Assembly: GCA_002478225.1 (NCBI GenBank)
Contig: DLMV01000068.1
Location: 13,954 to 28,152, forward strand
DNA: 14,199 bases
Reading direction: 5' to 3'
Origin: Deltaproteobacteria bacterium UBA7527
GTDB taxonomy: Bacteria; Desulfobacterota; Syntrophorhabdia; Syntrophorhabdales; Syntrophorhabdaceae
The position numbers and the translations under genes are program-made. A model generated the notes under the pieces. That model was not told where the DNA came from. It saw only the letters and a list, made by a program, of their open reading frames with translations, and did not search any database. Shown here piece after piece: positions 13,442-14,199 of the stretch (its first letter is position 1; each line of letters starts with the position of its first letter).

Positions 13442-14098
13442 CTACAGGGCGTGCTTTAAAAGAACGACCTCCTGCGACTTCGGAAGCGTCGCCTTTGTGA
13501 TCTCCACCTCAGAGCTGCCTGCGGCTTTGACAGCCTTCTTGTTCCTGGTAAATTCTTCAACGCCTGTGATCGGGAGATTGCATTTATCGGTCTTATAGTG
13601 CATCGGTATGGTCATCATGGGGGCCAGGTCGTTCATTACTTTTGTGGCCTCGTCGGCATTGATGGTATAGAACCCTCCCACTGGCAGGAGGAGGATGTCG
13701 AGCTTGCCGACCAGTTTCAGGGTATCTGCTGCAAGCGTATGGCCGAGGTCCCCCATATGCCCTACGGTCAAACCGTCAGCCTCGACGACAAAGATCAGGT
13801 TCTGCCCTCTCTCTTTCCCCCTGGAGGGATCGTGATATGACGGGATGGCCCGTATCTGCACCCCTTTCTCTTCGTATCTTCCCGCCTTGTTAATATGCTT
13901 GAAGGTGCCCTTAATGTCCTTTGTGTAGTTGTGGTCATCGTGATCGTGGCTCGTAAGGACAATATCCGCCTCCTCTGTGATCTTCCCGTAAGAGATGACG
14001 CCTCCGAAAGCCCCTGACTGGTAGGGGTCAATGATGATCTTCGCGCCTTTTTCTGTCGTTATCTTAAATGATGCGTGGCCATACCATTTTATCTTCAT
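13442..14098 (-). CDS. UPF0173-type metal-dependent hydrolase (metallo-beta-lactamase fold, UlaG-like)
   Basis: 218 residues; AAGGAGGAG precedes the ATG by about 5 nt. The metal-binding signature HxHxDH is H51, H53, D55 and H56 in TSHDHDDHN. Further ligands are likely H114 and D117 in VGHMGDLGH and H167 in TIPMHYKT. The opening MKIKWYGHASFKI and the segment LLLPVGGFYTINADEA are hallmarks of the UPF0173/YtkL group, whose physiological substrate is unknown. It is the first gene of the minus-strand operon with hpt and the secreted protein. Confidence 0.93.
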   Translation of the reverse strand: MKIKWYGHASFKITTEKGAKIIIDPYQSGAFGGVISYGKITEEADIVLTSHDHDDHNYTKDIKGTFKHINKAGRYEEKGVQIRAIPSYHDPSRGKERGQNLIFVVEADGLTVGHMGDLGHTLAADTLKLVGKLDILLLPVGGFYTINADEATKVMNDLAPMMTIPMHYKTDKCNLPITGVEEFTRNKKAVKAAGSSEVEITKATLPKSQEVVLLKHAL

Positions 14099-14120
14099 GT
14101 GCGCTCCTCCTTTGTTCTTG

Positions 14121-14150
14121 ATAATACAATGTGGGGAGAGAGGGTGTCAA
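14121..14150 (-). promoter_or_regulatory. Sigma-70 promoter for the MBL-hpt operon
   Basis: On the minus strand a perfect TTGACA (plus 14145-14150), an 18-bp spacer and TATTAT (plus 14121-14126). The start would be near 14114, about 16 nt before the ATG at 14098. The remaining sequence to 14199 shows nothing recognisable. Confidence 0.65.
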
Positions 14151-14199
14151 GGCCGGTATGCCCCTGGGCAATGTATCATATCTTGTGTCAGTGAATAAG

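Overview
The window looks like chromosomal DNA of a Gram-negative, free-living bacterium. It carries a PilZ/c-di-GMP protein, Cache-type and GAF-type histidine kinases, a lipoprotein with a CsgG/FlgT-like body, a radical SAM protein and bacterial GlgA. Protein style and the kinds of intergenic repeat suggest a deltaproteobacterial lineage (Syntrophia/Syntrophorhabdia-like Thermodesulfobacteriota) or Nitrospirota. This is inference; no marker gene here fixes the taxon.

Layout. (1) 1-725: a promoter, a possible leader ORF and a ribbon-helix-helix + PilZ fusion (plus strand). It meets the radical SAM gene (715-2061, minus) tail to tail with an 11-bp overlap. (2) 2062-2275: a palindromic interspersed repeat and a mosaic of 7-bp repeats. 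(3) 2276-2938: a rhomboid protease (minus), divergent from a plus-strand operon galT-like / glgA / GAF histidine kinase / single-domain response regulator (2994-7543). The last three genes overlap and galT is 11 bp from glgA, so sugar-nucleotide and glycogen synthesis appears co-transcribed with a two-component pair. (4) 7544-7829: a stem-loop, a promoter and tRNA-Ala(CGC). (5) 7830-9983: a membrane-bound sensor kinase. 10036-11271: a lipoprotein with its own strong promoter and apparently no leader. (6) 11272-12393: intergenic repeats around an isochorismatase-family hydrolase (minus), with a perfect parS (ParB-binding) site just upstream of it. (7) 12394-14098 (minus): MBL-fold hydrolase, hypoxanthine phosphoribosyltransferase and a secreted small protein, probably one operon from a promoter at 14121-14150.

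The points most worth attention are: the perfect parS palindrome at 12099-12114, which suggests an origin-proximal location; the intergenic DNA at 2129-2268, 11304-11447, 12141-12315 and 12864-12891, built almost wholly of 7-bp units of several unrelated sequence families; the RHH-PilZ fusion as a candidate c-di-GMP-responsive DNA-binding protein; an in-frame UGA in the secreted protein followed by coding-like sequence and a SECIS-like hairpin; and two promoters placed so that their transcripts would have almost no 5' leader.
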